This document shows positions 33,526 to 44,661 of a stretch of DNA of 64,000 nt, in pieces (the stretch's first letter is position 1; each line of letters begins with the position of its first letter). Below the pieces are notes generated by a model. That model searched no databases and was not told the origin of the DNA. It worked only from the letters and a program-made list of their open reading frames with translations. The stretch comes from Chaetoderma sp. LZ-2023a (Eukaryota; Mollusca; Caudofoveata; Chaetodermatida; Chaetodermatidae). The translations under genes were made by a program, and so were the position numbers. Location of the stretch: NCBI GenBank assembly GCA_034401795.1, contig CM067371.1:83269306-83333305 (forward strand), read 5' to 3'.

Positions 33526-34742
33526 TAGCTCACCTGGCCAGAATTGTCCATCGTCAGTCCGGCGTCCGTCCGTCGGTCCATCCATCCATCCGTCAGTCCG
33601 TTCGTCAACTTTTTCCTTTAAACGACTTCTTCTCAAGAACCACTAGGCCGATATAAGTTATCTTTGGCAGGAAGTATCCTTAGGGCATATGGATCCAAGT
33701 TTGTTCAAACGAAGCCGATCGGCCAATTTGGCCGGTGGCCAATTTGGATTTCGGCCGATTTTAGGAAATGTCTTTAAAAATCTTCTCCGAAACCGCTTGG
33801 TGGATTGAAGCAAATCCCATGAAATATGATCTAGGGCAAGAGCTGAACCAAGTTTGTTCAAGGGAACTTGATTGGCCAAATGGTTCAGTGGCCATTTTGG
33901 TTGACCTAGTTTTAGCGAAAACAACTCCAGAACCGCTGAAGGGGATCAGGCTGAGATTTGGCAGATATGATTATGGACTAAAGGCCATTAAAGTTTGTTC
34001 AAGGGAAGTTAATCCGTCAAAAAACATGGTGCAGTCGGCCAATCAAAATGCAGCATGTTTGGCGGCCATATTGGATTTTTTTATTTGATGGATTTTGAGG
34101 CTGAAGTTGGTTTTATATAAGTTTTTGGGTATTCTGATCACAAATTTGCAATTTTCAAAGCTGTCAGATAAACAGCTTGGCGGCCATTTTCGCTCATTTT
34201 CCCGCCAAAAACCCCCATACTAAGGCAATGGGAAATTTAAAATGTCTACGTCTCGAGAACTACTGGACCGATTTCAATTATATATGGCAGGACGCATCCT
34301 TAGGGTGTATAGGAGATTCAAATTTGTTCAAACGAAGCCGATTGGCCATCTTGAATTTTGGCCGATTTTTAGAAACGTCTTTAAAAACCTCCGAAACCGC
34401 TTGGTGGATTGAAGCAAATCCCATGAAATATGATCTACGGCAAGAGCTGAACTAAGTTTGTTCAAGGGAACTTGCTAGGCCAAATGGTTCAGCGTCCATT
34501 TTGGTTGACCTAGTTTTAGCAAAAATTACTTTTCTAGAACAACTGAAGAAATCAGGTCGAAATTTGGTAGATATGATTGGGGACTAAGGGCCATTAAACT
34601 TTGTTCAAGGGAAGTTGATCTGTCAAAAAACATGGTGCAGTCGGCCAATCAACAAACAGCATGTTTGGCGGCCATATTGGATTTTTTTTGGATTTCAACC
34701 ATGCCATTTCTGAATCTATCAGATAAACAGCTTGGCGGCATG
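33526..34742 (+). mobile_element. Long repeat 'D', copy 2 (3' truncated)
   Basis: Starts TTAGCTCACCTGGCC and contains two successive 600-bp superunits (CAGGAAGTATCCTTAGGG near 33670, CAGGACGCATCCTTAGGG near 34287). It lacks the GGTGAGCGATACAGG end. Confidence 0.75.
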
Positions 34743-34861
34743 TAGTAAAATTGGCATTTAGTACAGGTGGTCTTTATAGCATGTTTAACTGCATTCTAAA
34801 ACCCTTGTAATCATTTGACAGAGTGACCAAACTCACTTAGCAGCAGTTGTTCACTAGTTCA

Positions 34862-34935
34862 AAATAATAATTTGGCTGAAAGTTATTGCTGCCTTAGAAT
34901 GCAACAACTTTCTGTCAAATAAATATCAAAATATT
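34862..34935. repeat. Palindromic element 'A'
   Basis: AATTTGGCTGAAAGTTATTG and TGCAACAACTTTCTGTCAAAT arms. Confidence 0.55.
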
Positions 34936-35132
34936 CAAAGTTATAGATGTCAGCACACACAATACATATCTTAGATATTTAGCCAGCATAGGAAAACATT
35001 TAATCTTGTAATTTAAAACCACAACTTTAATTCCCAAGATTGAAATGAAATTAATACCCTGTGAGGTAGTGAGCTGATGAAGTGTACCATATTCACATAC
35101 TGATTCTAAAAGATTTATTTAATTAATTCATC

Positions 35133-35328
35133 ATTAACCCTTTAGTACTCATATCAGCAAAAAAGTGCTTCTGTAGTGATCTTGGGAAATGCTCATTTGC
35201 CGATAACTGAGCCAGTCATTCCAGTGATAAATTTTCAAAAATAGTCTTCTCTTGGTCTGCAAGTGGACATTTTCTTTGAGAAAATTGAAATTGTCTTGAA
35301 TCAATTTGAGGGTTAAAGGGTTAAAGCC
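35133..35328. mobile_element. MITE 'B', near-complete copy
   Basis: Bounded by TTAACCCTTTAGTACTC and GAGGGTTAAAGGGTTAAA. Inside are GAGCCAGTCATTCCAGTG, AAATTTTCAAAAATAGTCTTC and TTGGTCTGCAAGTGGACATT. In fuller copies the two arms mirror each other. The TTAA-rich ends hint at a TTAA- or TA-targeting family. Confidence 0.6.
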
Positions 35329-35680
35329 GATTAATTCTAGCAATAAATTTAGTTCAGTATTGCGTTATTCACAAGTTTTGTTGGATAGCATGTAGCATGG
35401 TGACGACCATTTTGAAAATAGTTTTGTTGATGATATCTGTTACTGTCAAGTGCAGCAACAGTTTTCAGCCTGACTATTCAACCCTTGTCACACCAATGTC
35501 TAAAGATTAATTGTTACAAAGCCATTATTAGAAAGGCTGCTGTACAGTTTGTAAACACCATTGCTGAAGACCATTGCTGTCATAGACAGTGCTGTTGCTG
35601 TTATATAATTGACAGCAACAGCTTACACAACCCTTATTTCCAGTTAAATGCGGTAATAAGATTCGCTTCTTATCAATTTA

Positions 35681-37382
35681 TTAGCTCACCTGGCCAGAAT
35701 GGCCAAGTGAGCTTATGCCATGGCGACCGTCCGTCGTCTGTCTGGCGTCTGTCCGTCCGTCCGTCAACTTTATTCTTTAAACGACTTCTCAAGAACCACT
35801 GGGCCGATTTCAATTATATTTGGCAGGAAGTATCCTTAGGGCATAGGGATCCAAGTTTGTTCAAACAAAGCCGTTCGGCCAATTTGGCCGGTGGCCATCT
35901 TGGATTTTGGCCGATTTTAGGAAATGACTTAAAAAATCTCCAAAACCGCTTGGTGGATCGATTCAAAACACACGAAATATCATATAGGGCAAGAGCTGAA
36001 CCAAGTTTGTTCGAAGGAACTTGATTGGCCAAATGGTTCGGCAGCCATCTTGGATGACATAGTTTTCGTGAAAACGACTTATTCTGCAGAACCGCTGAAC
36101 GGATCGGGCTGAAATTTTGGGGATATGATTATGGACTAAGGGCCATTAAAGTTTGTTCATGGGAAGTTGATCAGTAAAAAACATGGCCACCGTGGACCAA
36201 TCAAATTTTAGCGTGTTTGGCTGCCATATTCTATTTTTTTTATTTGATGGATTTTGAAGCCCAAATTGGTTTTCTTAACTCCGCTTACTTGTCAGTCAGC
36301 TGTCGTATAGCGATGAACCCATCCGTCTTCTGTATGTCCGTCCATCCATCTGTCTGTCTGTCTCACCAACAATGGTGGCTCATTTTGTTATTTCTTGACG
36401 GATTGACACCAAACTTGGTCACAATGTTAATGTCGCCATCTAATATCTGTGTTGTGAAAATGAAACTGATAGGACGTCAAATGCCAGAGTTACCACTCCT
36501 TAAATATTTGCAGTCTCACTTTCATAGGGCAAATATAGGTTTGTTTCCACAGTCCATTGATTTATCACTATGTCAGATTTTATTGCCAAACTAGATATTA
36601 AATTCCAATTAATGGATTCACCTTTCCAGTACTGCCTAAATATTTAAGATACTGTATGTATTATGTGCTCTGACATCTATGCTCTTAAAAATATTTTGAA
36701 ATGTATTTGATTGAAAGTTGTTGCTGCGTTAGGCAGCAGGGAAAGTTTTTGCTGCCTAAGGCAGCAATGATTTCAGTCAAATTATTTTTTTAATCGACTC
36801 CAGCTCACCCTACCTCTGCTGCTAACTTGGTGATTCAGCCAGATGTGCATGTGTTAAATGGATTGTGTGGTGGTGGGGAATAACCTGCTATAAAGACCAC
36901 CTACCTGACTTTAGAGACCATTTTCTTCAATTGTATTTAAACCTCTAATAACCATCTGACTGAGTTTTTGCAGACGACATATTCCAAAGGTTATATCTCT
37001 GAACCTGATAAATATATTGAAAACAATTGGACTGAAATTGTTGGTGGCTAAGCCGCCAACAACTTTCAGTCGAATTGTTTTCAAAATATTCAACAAGTGA
37101 AGAGCTTTTGAAAATTGGAATTATTGGCTGCACTGGCTTGCAGCGGTGAGACAGTTAAGAAACCAGCTGTAGTTAGCACTGATATCATCTATTTTCACTT
37201 AAATATTGTTCAAAATAACTAATGCAAAAAAACAGTCCAGCGATTGTTGTCAGTATTTCGAAAACTAAACCATTTGACTGAAAGTCATTGGAAGTGACAA
37301 CGATGGATGTAAAACCTAAGTAAGATTAGTTGAAATGCCAATGTTCCAGGTGAGCGATACAGGCCCATTGGGCCTCTTGTTT
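35681..37382 (+). mobile_element. Long repeat 'D', copy 3 (full length)
   Basis: Carries both the opening hairpin AGCTCACCTGGCC...GTGAGC and the closing CCAGGTGAGCGATACAGG. It is close to copy 1 along its whole length, including the palindromes at 36695 and 37012, so those palindromes were already part of this subfamily. Confidence 0.8.
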
Positions 37383-37661
37383 TGAAACCGATTTGGCTGT
37401 GAGCTGTTGTTGCTAATGGCATCGTGTATATACCCATGGCCTAGTAAAAATACTATTGTGGTTCTGATTTCCCTATCTACCCTAACTTATGCCTGCTGCT
37501 GTAAAAATTTTAGTAAAAAATTCAAAAATAAACATGAGACATACATGTACCTTCTGATCCTAATTTTATCAAAGACCAAAGTAGAAATCTTTTCCAATGT
37601 CCAAATTTGACAGCAAGCTATGTCTTTATCTGTATAACTAATGCAAACTGCAACTGTTGCA

Positions 37662-38020
37662 GCTAAGAGACTACCTGCTTTTAGCGACCACCTTTTTGAC
37701 GGACCACATGGTGTCCATTATAGACACGGTTGATAATAAAAGGCTTAACCCTTTAACCTTCGAATTTGTTTAAAAAATTAGAATTTTCACATTTCCTAAG
37801 AATAAAACATGCAAATACTAGCCTATCCTATTTTATCAGCCTAAAAAAACACAAATAAATGTCCCTACCCTAATTTCAGATGGTGATGTAATCGGAACCA
37901 TACCATCATGTTTAACCATTTAACACTCATCGGCCAAAAATGGCTTCGGCACTGGTCTTGAAAAATGTCCATTTGCAGACCAAGAGAAGACTATTTTTGA
38001 AAATTTCCAATTGGAATGAC
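37662..38020 (+). repeat. Direct repeat of about 350 bp, copy 1 (pairs with 40332)
   Basis: CTAAGAGACTACCTGC through TTTTTGAAAATTTCC is nearly identical to 40332-40680. A third, partial copy (AAAACATGCAAATACTAGCC to TTTAACACTCATATC) lies at 38270-38408. A Penelope-like insertion sits between the outer copies. Confidence 0.8.
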
Positions 38021-38515
38021 TGACTCGGTTATCGAGCCAGTCATTCCACTGGTAAATTCTCAAAAATTGCCTTAAAAAATACAAATAAATGTCCCTACCC
38101 AAATTTCAGTACCAATTATTAGACTCGTAAGATAATATTTATCTACCAAATTTCAATGTTTTTTCATAAATCACATATTTCCCCCAGAAATACACAAAAT
38201 GATATTTTCTATGGAGAATATCAACTATCAAGAAAAATTATGTGTCAATAAATTTCATAAGACTAAAACATGCAAATACTAGCCTATCCTATTTTATCAA
38301 CCTCAAAAAACACAAATAAATGTCCCTACATGTACCTACCTACAATAACTTCAGATGGTAATGTGATCGGAACCATATCATCAGGTTTAACCATTTAACA
38401 CTCATATCAGGATTCAGACTTCTGGATTCACAATCGTATCCAAGCGTCAGGCTTAAAAACCCATATTGGTTTACTAATCACTGACTACGTCGTTATCATC
38501 TTTTAAGTTTACACG

Positions 38516-39172
38516 ATGAGCTTACCTAGCAACCAGTTGCCAAGGGAAAAGGAGATAGTCATCCTGCCGTCTATCTCAGGACTGAGTCTTAACTCAGTCG
38601 ACGCGGACGCATTATTGGCACCGTCGACCACCGATGCATCCATACGCCGTATCCTACCTAAACCGGTGGCACTAATGCCCATGGGGGAGGCCAGCTCCTC
38701 CACCGTCGACCCTCCAAGGATGGAAAAAGAGAGGGCTTTAAAGAGAAGAAGGGTAGAAGCAGATTCCGCCCCCGCATCAGTAGCAACGGAAACCGATCCA
38801 GGAAGCAGTGCCAAATACCAAAAACCGGCAATCACTGAACAGCATCAGGGAGCCTACAGGCTGTGGAGAAACGCAGCCTGCAAGCTTACAAAACTTGAAT
38901 TTCAGACTGAGAAATTAGAACAGGCTCTGTCTGACGGCACCACGCCGGGCATGCTCCGTACGAGGGTCACCTGGACCCCCGATACGGAGGATCCCGAGTA
39001 CAAGAAAGAGTGGACAGAACGCATAAAAGCGTTTGAAGCTTCACTGACAAAATCAGTACTTGACCACACCAAGACCAAATTATCTGGCCAGTATGAAGTA
39101 GTCAAAGGACTCAAATTATCCTTCGAAAGATGCAACAGTAACACTGCCACCAGGGAAGCAGACTGGCCATAG
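38516..39172 (+). CDS. PLE ORF1-like protein, function unknown
   Basis: The 218-residue frame has a clear ATG about 100 bases after the predicted transcription start. The N-terminal 120 residues are Ser/Pro-rich and low in structure, with a basic patch (ERALKRRRVEA near residue 77) that may be a nuclear signal. The rest (about 105-210) is helical and charged (LTKLEFQTEKLEQAL, EWTERIKAFEASLTKSVL) and could form a coiled coil. I recognise no domain. After the stop at 39172, another frame continues with an Arg/Pro/Gln-rich stretch (RPTTIRRQQQRQNERPYRPP near 39240), so a frameshift may have separated a basic nucleic-acid-binding tail. Its place upstream of an RT start suggests an accessory or Gag-like role in the PLE. 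Confidence 0.55.
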   Translation: MSLPSNQLPREKEIVILPSISGLSLNSVDADALLAPSTTDASIRRILPKPVALMPMGEASSSTVDPPRMEKERALKRRRVEADSAPASVATETDPGSSAKYQKPAITEQHQGAYRLWRNAACKLTKLEFQTEKLEQALSDGTTPGMLRTRVTWTPDTEDPEYKKEWTERIKAFEASLTKSVLDHTKTKLSGQYEVVKGLKLSFERCNSNTATREADWP

Positions 39173-39569
39173 CCACAACCACCGTAAGGCATAGCCGGCT
39201 GCATAGGTCACAAAGCCCAAGAAGACGACCCCGCCCGACCACCATCCGCCGCCAGCAACAGAGGCAGAACGAGAGGCCCTACCGCCCACCGGCTGGACGT
39301 CCATCACAGGCACCAAAGGGGCAGTACACCAGACCAGACTGGGTCGAATGCAGAAGAAGTAACAATAGACCGGCGCAGAGTAGACGGCCCCCTTAATGGG
39401 CACTAATAGTACACAAGCCATCGAGCAACTGTTGATAGCAGTCCAGAGGCTAGCAGAATCAAGGAGATGACTACTGGATAACCGTCACACCATTTGTGAT
39501 TTTTATTTCAAAAACTCTAATTGTAATAGTCATCCTCTGTTTAACAATACCAATATTCACCATACTATT

Positions 39570-39961
39570 ATGCATTGCTCATTACCAAACCGTAACAATA
39601 ACGCTGTGAACAAAGAAGATGAAACTTACATCTCTTCGTTTGTCTTTAACCACTCATCAAACCCCCTCAACCAGGGTACCGTCAGCCTACTGGATAAGGG
39701 TTTGGGCTTCAGCCCAACGGTTTCAGAACAACAATTAGGCAACCTGTACACCGACCTACAGGTTTTCTTCAGACGCAGTGAGTGACCTTTTTCCTGAAAA
39801 TAATGTTATAATAATAACTACCTACTAAAGATCGACATGATCGATGTACAATGACAATAGGGCTGATTTTGTCTATATCGATATTCAATTTCAGTCTTCC
39901 AGATTTTGTCAAGAAATCACCTGTCCCAAATCACAATGCCGGTGTTAACTCCCTCCTTCAC
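39570..39961 (+). pseudogene. PLE reverse transcriptase, N-terminal fragment with a probable intron
   Basis: The first 70 codons (39570-39777) include FVFNHSSNPLNQGTVSLLDKGLGFSPT, which matches the conserved N-terminal motif of Penelope-like RTs (N-x-S, then L-L-x-K-G-L-x-F-x-P). A consensus donor GTGAGT lies at 39778 and an acceptor TCTTCCAG ends at 39902. Splicing would join RR to NFVKKSPVPNHNAGVNSLL, which fits the next stretch of PLE N-terminal regions. The family is known to keep introns. The fragment ends at the insertion border, before any catalytic motif. Confidence 0.6.
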
Positions 39962-39962
39962 T

Positions 39963-40145
39963 TTAACCCTTTAACCCTCATATCTGCCAAAAATGGTTTC
40001 TTCAGTCATGTCAGTGGTCTTGAGAAATGTCCATTTGCAGACCAAGAGTAAATTTTCAAAAATAGTCTTCTCTTGGTCTGCAAATGGACATTTTCTATCA
40101 GAAAATAAAAAATTTCTTGAACAAATTCGAGGGATAAAGGGTTAA
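39963..40145. mobile_element. MITE 'B' copy
   Basis: TTAACCCTTTAACCCTCATATC on the left, GAGGGATAAAGGGTTAA on the right, with AAATAGTCTTCTCTTGGTC inside. Its left end overlaps the flank of the PLE insertion, which therefore landed in a MITE B copy. Confidence 0.65.
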
Positions 40146-40331
40146 GGGGCCCAATCATACTGACAAAAATGTATGTCTGTAATTGACACCACCCACCCAC
40201 CCGACTTCCGCTTTAGGCATGAAATCATTGTAGTTCTTTAAGATGCATGATCGTACACGTAAGACTACCCATCTTAAGAAAGATCCATCAATTGGCCCCC
40301 CAAATGCTAATTGTCAGAGCCAGTAAGTTGC

Positions 40332-40690
40332 GCTAAGAGACTACCTGCTTTTAGCGACCACCTTTTTGATGGACCACATGGTGTCCATTATAGACACTGT
40401 TGATAATAAAAGGCTTAACCCTTTAACCTTCGAATTTGTTTAAAAAATTAGAATTTTCACATTTCCTAAGAATAAAACATGCAAATACTAGCCTATCCTA
40501 TTTTATCAGCCTAAAAAAATACAAATAAATGTCCCTTCCCTAATTTCAGATGGTGATGTAATCGGAACCATACCATCATGTTTAACTCATATCGGCCAAT
40601 AATGGCTTCAGCACTGGTCTTGAAAAATGTCCTTTTGCAGACCAAGAGAAGACTATTTTTGAAAATTTCCCATTGGAATGACTGACTCAT
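40332..40690 (+). repeat. Direct repeat of about 350 bp, copy 2 (pairs with 37662)
   Basis: Nearly identical to 37662-38020 apart from a short deletion in the ACCATTTAAC segment. Confidence 0.8.
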
Positions 40691-40945
40691 TTCCAAAGAC
40701 CGCTGCAGGTGCCATTTTTGGCTGATATGAGAGAAAATCGCCTGCAGTGGTCTTGAGACATCAGTCATGACCATTTACAAGCCAAGAAAAGACTATTTTT
40801 GAAATTTTATCTCTAGAACGACTGGCTTGATAACTGAGCCAGTCGATTCTGTGGTAAAATGTCAAAAATATAGTCTTCTCTTGGCCTGTAAATGGACATT
40901 CACTCAGCAAAATTTTCTTGAGCAATCTTGATCATAAAACTGTTA
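40570..40945. mobile_element. MITE 'B' copies, two in tandem or one complex copy
   Basis: GGTCTTGAAAAATGTCC at 40616 and GGTCTTGAGACATCAG at 40750 are each followed by an AGAAAAGACTATTTTTGAAA arm. The second is mirrored by AATATAGTCTTCTCTTGGCC around 40870. Confidence 0.55.
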
Positions 40946-40973
40946 AATAAAGGAATATTTGTATGGTGAATAT

Positions 40974-41046
40974 TTTGAAACTAATTTCTCGGTGTCCGAG
41001 CCATGGCAGCAAACAGGGGCCAGTAAAATTAGTTTTGAAGTATTCC
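40974..41046. repeat. Palindromic element 'A' variant
   Basis: GAATATTTTGAAACTAATTT and AAAATTAGTTTTGAAGTATTC arms around CCATGGCAGC. Confidence 0.55.
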
Positions 41047-41627
41047 ACAGCATTCCTGTATAGATGTTTTGAAATTAAGACACCGCAATTTCAAGGAAGA
41101 AGGGTTCAACTATTATATCCAGATGAGCGTCAAAGTTCTTAGGCCTCTTAGTAGACTTTAACCTTTTCACTGTCAAATCCCAGAAAAAATATTTTCTTTA
41201 TGATTTAGAATTTATTCTATTGAATATTTTGAAATTAATTTGGCTGGAAGCCATTGCTGCCTTTAGTAGGGAAGGAGGAAATTTTTTTTCAATTTTTTAT
41301 TTATTTTAAAAAGGTCATAAGTATTTGTTTTTCAGATATTTAACTGTCCATTAAATATGTTTGTAATTACCAAATTTGTCAATTTTTTTATGTCACAATT
41401 AGCAAAAGGGATTCACATGGCATACAAATGGCCTTAAAACATTGTAATTTGTATAGTTTGACAAATGTACAGATGTTTTAACATTTATGCTATGTATAAA
41501 AAAAAATCTTTACTCCCGGCCTGGTGAAAAAAAATGAAAATTTCACCAGGGAGGTTTGCAGGAAAGGAAACGATTTTTTATTTTGGCCTAATATATACAT
41601 GTAAATTGTATGTCTTATATTTGACAG

Positions 41628-41704
41628 TTGACAGCACTCGTGTTACCTTGACACTGGATCCAAGTGTACCTGGTTCTGACTATATTAATGCAAACTTTGT
41701 AAAG
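41628..41704 (+). CDS. Protein tyrosine phosphatase, internal exon (D-x-x-R-V ... DYINAN)
   Basis: The 77-bp exon lies between an acceptor (TTATATTTGACAG, ending 41627) and a donor (GTAATT at 41705). It encodes DSTRVTLTLDPSVPGSDYIN followed by ANFVK, the conserved PTP motif D-x-[ST]-R-V and then S-D-Y-I-N-A. The first two bases complete a Phe codon begun at 604, and the exon ends in phase 0 at Lys. The next block in the family would be an A-T-Q-G-P region. I found no such exon between here and 64000, so the following intron probably exceeds 22 kb. The protein acts on phosphotyrosine; receptor or cytosolic type is unknown. Confidence 0.9.
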
Positions 41705-41767
41705 GTAATTTACAACCATTTCTCATAATTACACTCGCCTGGTAAGGGGAAGAAGGTATTGCAAATG

Positions 41768-41815
41768 GCTGGATCTGTCTGTCTGTGTGTGTGCCTGTCT
41801 GCCTGCCTGCCTGAT
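41768..41815. repeat. CTGT/GCCT simple repeat
   Basis: CTGTCTGTCTGTGTGTGTGC then CTGTCTGCCTGCCTGCCTG. Confidence 0.8.
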
Positions 41816-42019
41816 TTTGACATTTCTGAAAAGGCTGCCTAAGACTAAATTGAAATTATATGGTGTGTCACCCTTTTTTTTTAAATATTAAAAATTATTT
41901 ATAGCTCCATTGGACAATGTCCGGTCCCTTGATTGGCATGCTACAGTATTTGTTGGCACAGTGTGCATGTAGGATATATTCCTTGAATATTTAAATAATG
42001 ATCATGTATATGTGACTTA

Positions 42020-42450
42020 TCACTTTAACCCTAAAATTTATTCAAGAAAATTTTTTCAGAAATGTCCATGTGCAGGCCAAGAGAATATTTTTGAAAAATT
42101 CCAGCGATAAATTTTCAAAAATAGTCTCCTCTTGGTCTGCAAATGGGCATTTCTCAAGACCACTATAGAATCCATTTTGTCTGGATCGAGAGTTAAATGG
42201 TTAATGAGGCTAATTAGCAGGCTCATCTACATGACCATTACTCATGGCACTATCCATCATTCTGTCAAGGTCTTAGTGATAGCTTTAATTCTCAAGCAGG
42301 CCAAAACAAGCCTTTTGCTGTGGTTTTGAGGAATGTCCATTTGTGGACCAAGAAAAAACATATTTTTGAAATATTACCACCAGTCATTCCAGTGGTAAGT
42401 TTTCGAAAATATTCTTTTCTTGCTTTGCAAATGGGCGTTCACTATAGAGA
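42020..42450. mobile_element. Two MITE 'B' copies in succession
   Basis: 42020-42203 runs from TTTAACCCTAAAATTTATTC to GAGAGTTAAATGGTTAA with AAATAGTCTCCTCTTGGTCTG inside. 42320-42450 has GTTTTGAGGAATGTCC, an ACATATTTTTGAAATATTACC arm and the mirror ATATTCTTTTCTTGCTTTGC. Confidence 0.55.
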
Positions 42451-42516
42451 AATGAAAGTGCAAACAGGCTATCGTTGTGATATGTAGGCAGTTTTGCCAA
42501 AATTGTATAAAAATTG

Positions 42517-42650
42517 ACAGACAGACAGACAGACTGACTGGCAGACTGACAGATTGGCATACAGACAGACTGACAGACAGATTGGCATACAGACAGACTG
42601 CCAAATAGACTGGCAGACAGACTGCCAGACAGGCAGGTAGGAAGGCTTAT
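42517..42650. repeat. GACA/CTGGCA microsatellite-like tract
   Basis: Irregular GACAGACAGACTG and GACTGGCAGA units over about 130 bp. The - strand frames rich in Ser/Val/Cys here are artefacts of the repeat. Confidence 0.85.
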
Positions 42651-42918
42651 AGTTAGTTGCAAGTCACAATTAACAGATGCAATTTTTATGGCCAATTTCG
42701 ACCCTTTAGCATGTTTAGGGCTAAACAAGAGTAATTGTGCTCATTTTATTTTGTAATTTATAGCCGACATGTCTGAGTAAAATTGAATATAAATATTTTC
42801 ATAAAATCTTTACCACGTACAATTATACATTGATTGAACAAAACGTCTAGTAGGATCTTATGTTCATTTTGAAATAATCTTGCTGTCTATTGCTTGCGCA
42901 TGTAAAATAGTACCATTG

Positions 42919-44520
42919 TTAGCTCACCTGGCCTGAAAGGCCAAGTGAGCTTATGTCGTGGCGACTGTCCGTCGTCTATCCGTCAACTTTTCCTTTAAAC
43001 AACTTCTCAAGAACCGCTGGGCCAATTTCACTTATATTTGGCAGGAAGCATCCTTAGGGCATAGGGATCCAAGTTTGTTCAAATGAAGCCTATCGGCCAA
43101 TTAGGCCGGTGGCCATCTTGGATTTTGGCTGATTTTTAGAAATGTCTTTAAAAATCTTCTCCGAAACCGCTGGAGGGAGTGAAGGAAACCTCGAAATAAG
43201 ATCTAGGGCAAAAGCTCAACCAAATTTGTTCAAGGGAACTTAATTGGTCAAATAGTTTGGTGGCCATCTTCTCCAGTACCGCTGAAGGGATCAGGCCGAA
43301 ATTTGGCAGATATGATTAGGGACTAAAGGCCAGTAAATTTTATTCAAGAGAAGTTGATCCGTCAAATAACGTGGCCGCTGTGGGCCAATCAAAATATAGC
43401 ATGTTTGGCGTCCATATTGGATTTTCTTATTTGATGGATTTTGAGGCCGAAATGGTTTTTGGGTAGGTTTTTGGGTATTCTGATCTCAAATTTGCAGTTT
43501 TCAAAACTGTCGGATAACCAGTTTGGCGGCCATCTTGGATCATTTTCCCGCCAAAAGCTCCCATACTAAAGCAATGGGAAATTTAAAATATCTCGAGAAC
43601 AGCTGGGCTGAGTTCGATTATATTTGGGATGAAGCATCCTTAAGGAATAGCGATTCAAGTTTGTTCAAACGAACGCAATTGGCCAATTTGGCCGGTGACC
43701 ATCTTGGATTTCGGCCAAATTTTAGAAATGTCTAAAAATCTTCTCCAAAACCATTTGAGGGATCGATTCAAAACTCATGAAATATGATCTAGGGTAAGCG
43801 CTGAATCAAATTTGATTGACCAAATGGTTCAACGGCCATCTTGGATGACCTAGTTTTCACAAAAACGACTTCTTCCCCAGATCCACTGAAGCGATAAGGC
43901 CGAAATTTGTGATATATAATTAGCGACTAAGGGCGATTAAAGTTTGTTCATGAGAAGTTAATTTGTCAAAAAACATGGCCGCGGTGAACCAATCAAAATA
44001 TAGTATGTTTGGCAGCCATATTGGATTTTTTTATTTGATGGATTTTGGGGCCGAAATTCGTTTTATATAGGTTTTTGGGTATTCTGATCACAAATTTGCA
44101 ATTTGTCGGATGAACGGTTTGGCAGCCATCTTTGGTCATTTTCCTGCCAAAAGCACCCATACTAAAGAAATGGGAAATTTAAAATGTCTTCTTTTCGAGA
44201 ACTGCTGGGCCGATTTGAATTATATTTGGCAGGAAGCATCCTTATGGCATAAAGATTTCATTTTGTTCAAATGAAGCCGATCAGCCAATTTGGCCGGTGA
44301 CCATCTTGGATTTCGGCAGATTTTTAGAAATGTCTTTAAAAGGGAAAGGGAAGTTGATCCATCAAAAAAACATGGACGCTATGGGCCAATCAAAATGTAG
44401 TGTGTTTGGCGGCCATATTACACTTGCAAAAATGTCCACAAACTCATTTAAAAGACTGCTAAACCACCCACCAACAATTTTGACAAAAATTGATGGTGAT
44501 CCAGGTGAGCGACACAGGTT
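42919..44520 (+). mobile_element. Long repeat 'D', copy 4, showing about 600-bp superunits
   Basis: Opens AGCTCACCTGGCCTGAAAGG and closes CCAGGTGAGCGACACAGG. GGAAGCATCCTT-type blocks at about 43043, 43630 and 44230 show a 600-bp period. Each superunit holds three related blocks that start at AACCGCTG-like sequence. No protein is recognised. Confidence 0.78.
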
Positions 44521-44565
44521 TAAAAGATGTGCACCAGTATTTAGTTGCAACTAGTATCAGTCAGA

Positions 44566-44661
44566 TGGTCGGTCGGTCGGTCGGTCGGTCGGTCGGTCGG
44601 TCGGTCGGTCGGTCGGTCGGTCGGTCGGTCGGTCGGTCTGTCTGTCTGTCTGTCTGTCTGT
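44566..44661. repeat. (GGTC)n then (TCTG)n microsatellite
   Basis: About 18 GGTC units switch to about 5 TCTG units. The V-G-R-S and D-R-P-T frames across it are meaningless. Confidence 0.95.

Larger units (their letters stand above)
38409..39961 (+). mobile_element. Penelope-like element, 5' part only, with about 23-bp target duplication
   Basis: The insertion starts AGGATTCAGACTTC, matching the predicted transcription start of the promoter arrays at 32.8 and 47.8 kb. Flanks TTTAACCATTTAACACTC... and TTTAACCCTTTAACCCTC... (38386-38408 and 39962-39984) differ at 2 of 23 positions and look like a target duplication. It contains a first ORF (38516) and the N-terminal part of the RT ORF (39570) but no RT core and no GIY-YIG domain, so the 3' part was never copied or was lost. 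Confidence 0.65.

Noticed and set aside
35485-36024. 179-codon frame that looks like a protein
   Set aside because: Its second half is the start of repeat D, which gives the same pseudo-peptide at 25992 and 33658; the first half has no motif.
42374-42728. Ser/Val/Cys/Leu-rich - strand frames
   Set aside because: Translation of the GACA/CTGGCA simple repeat.
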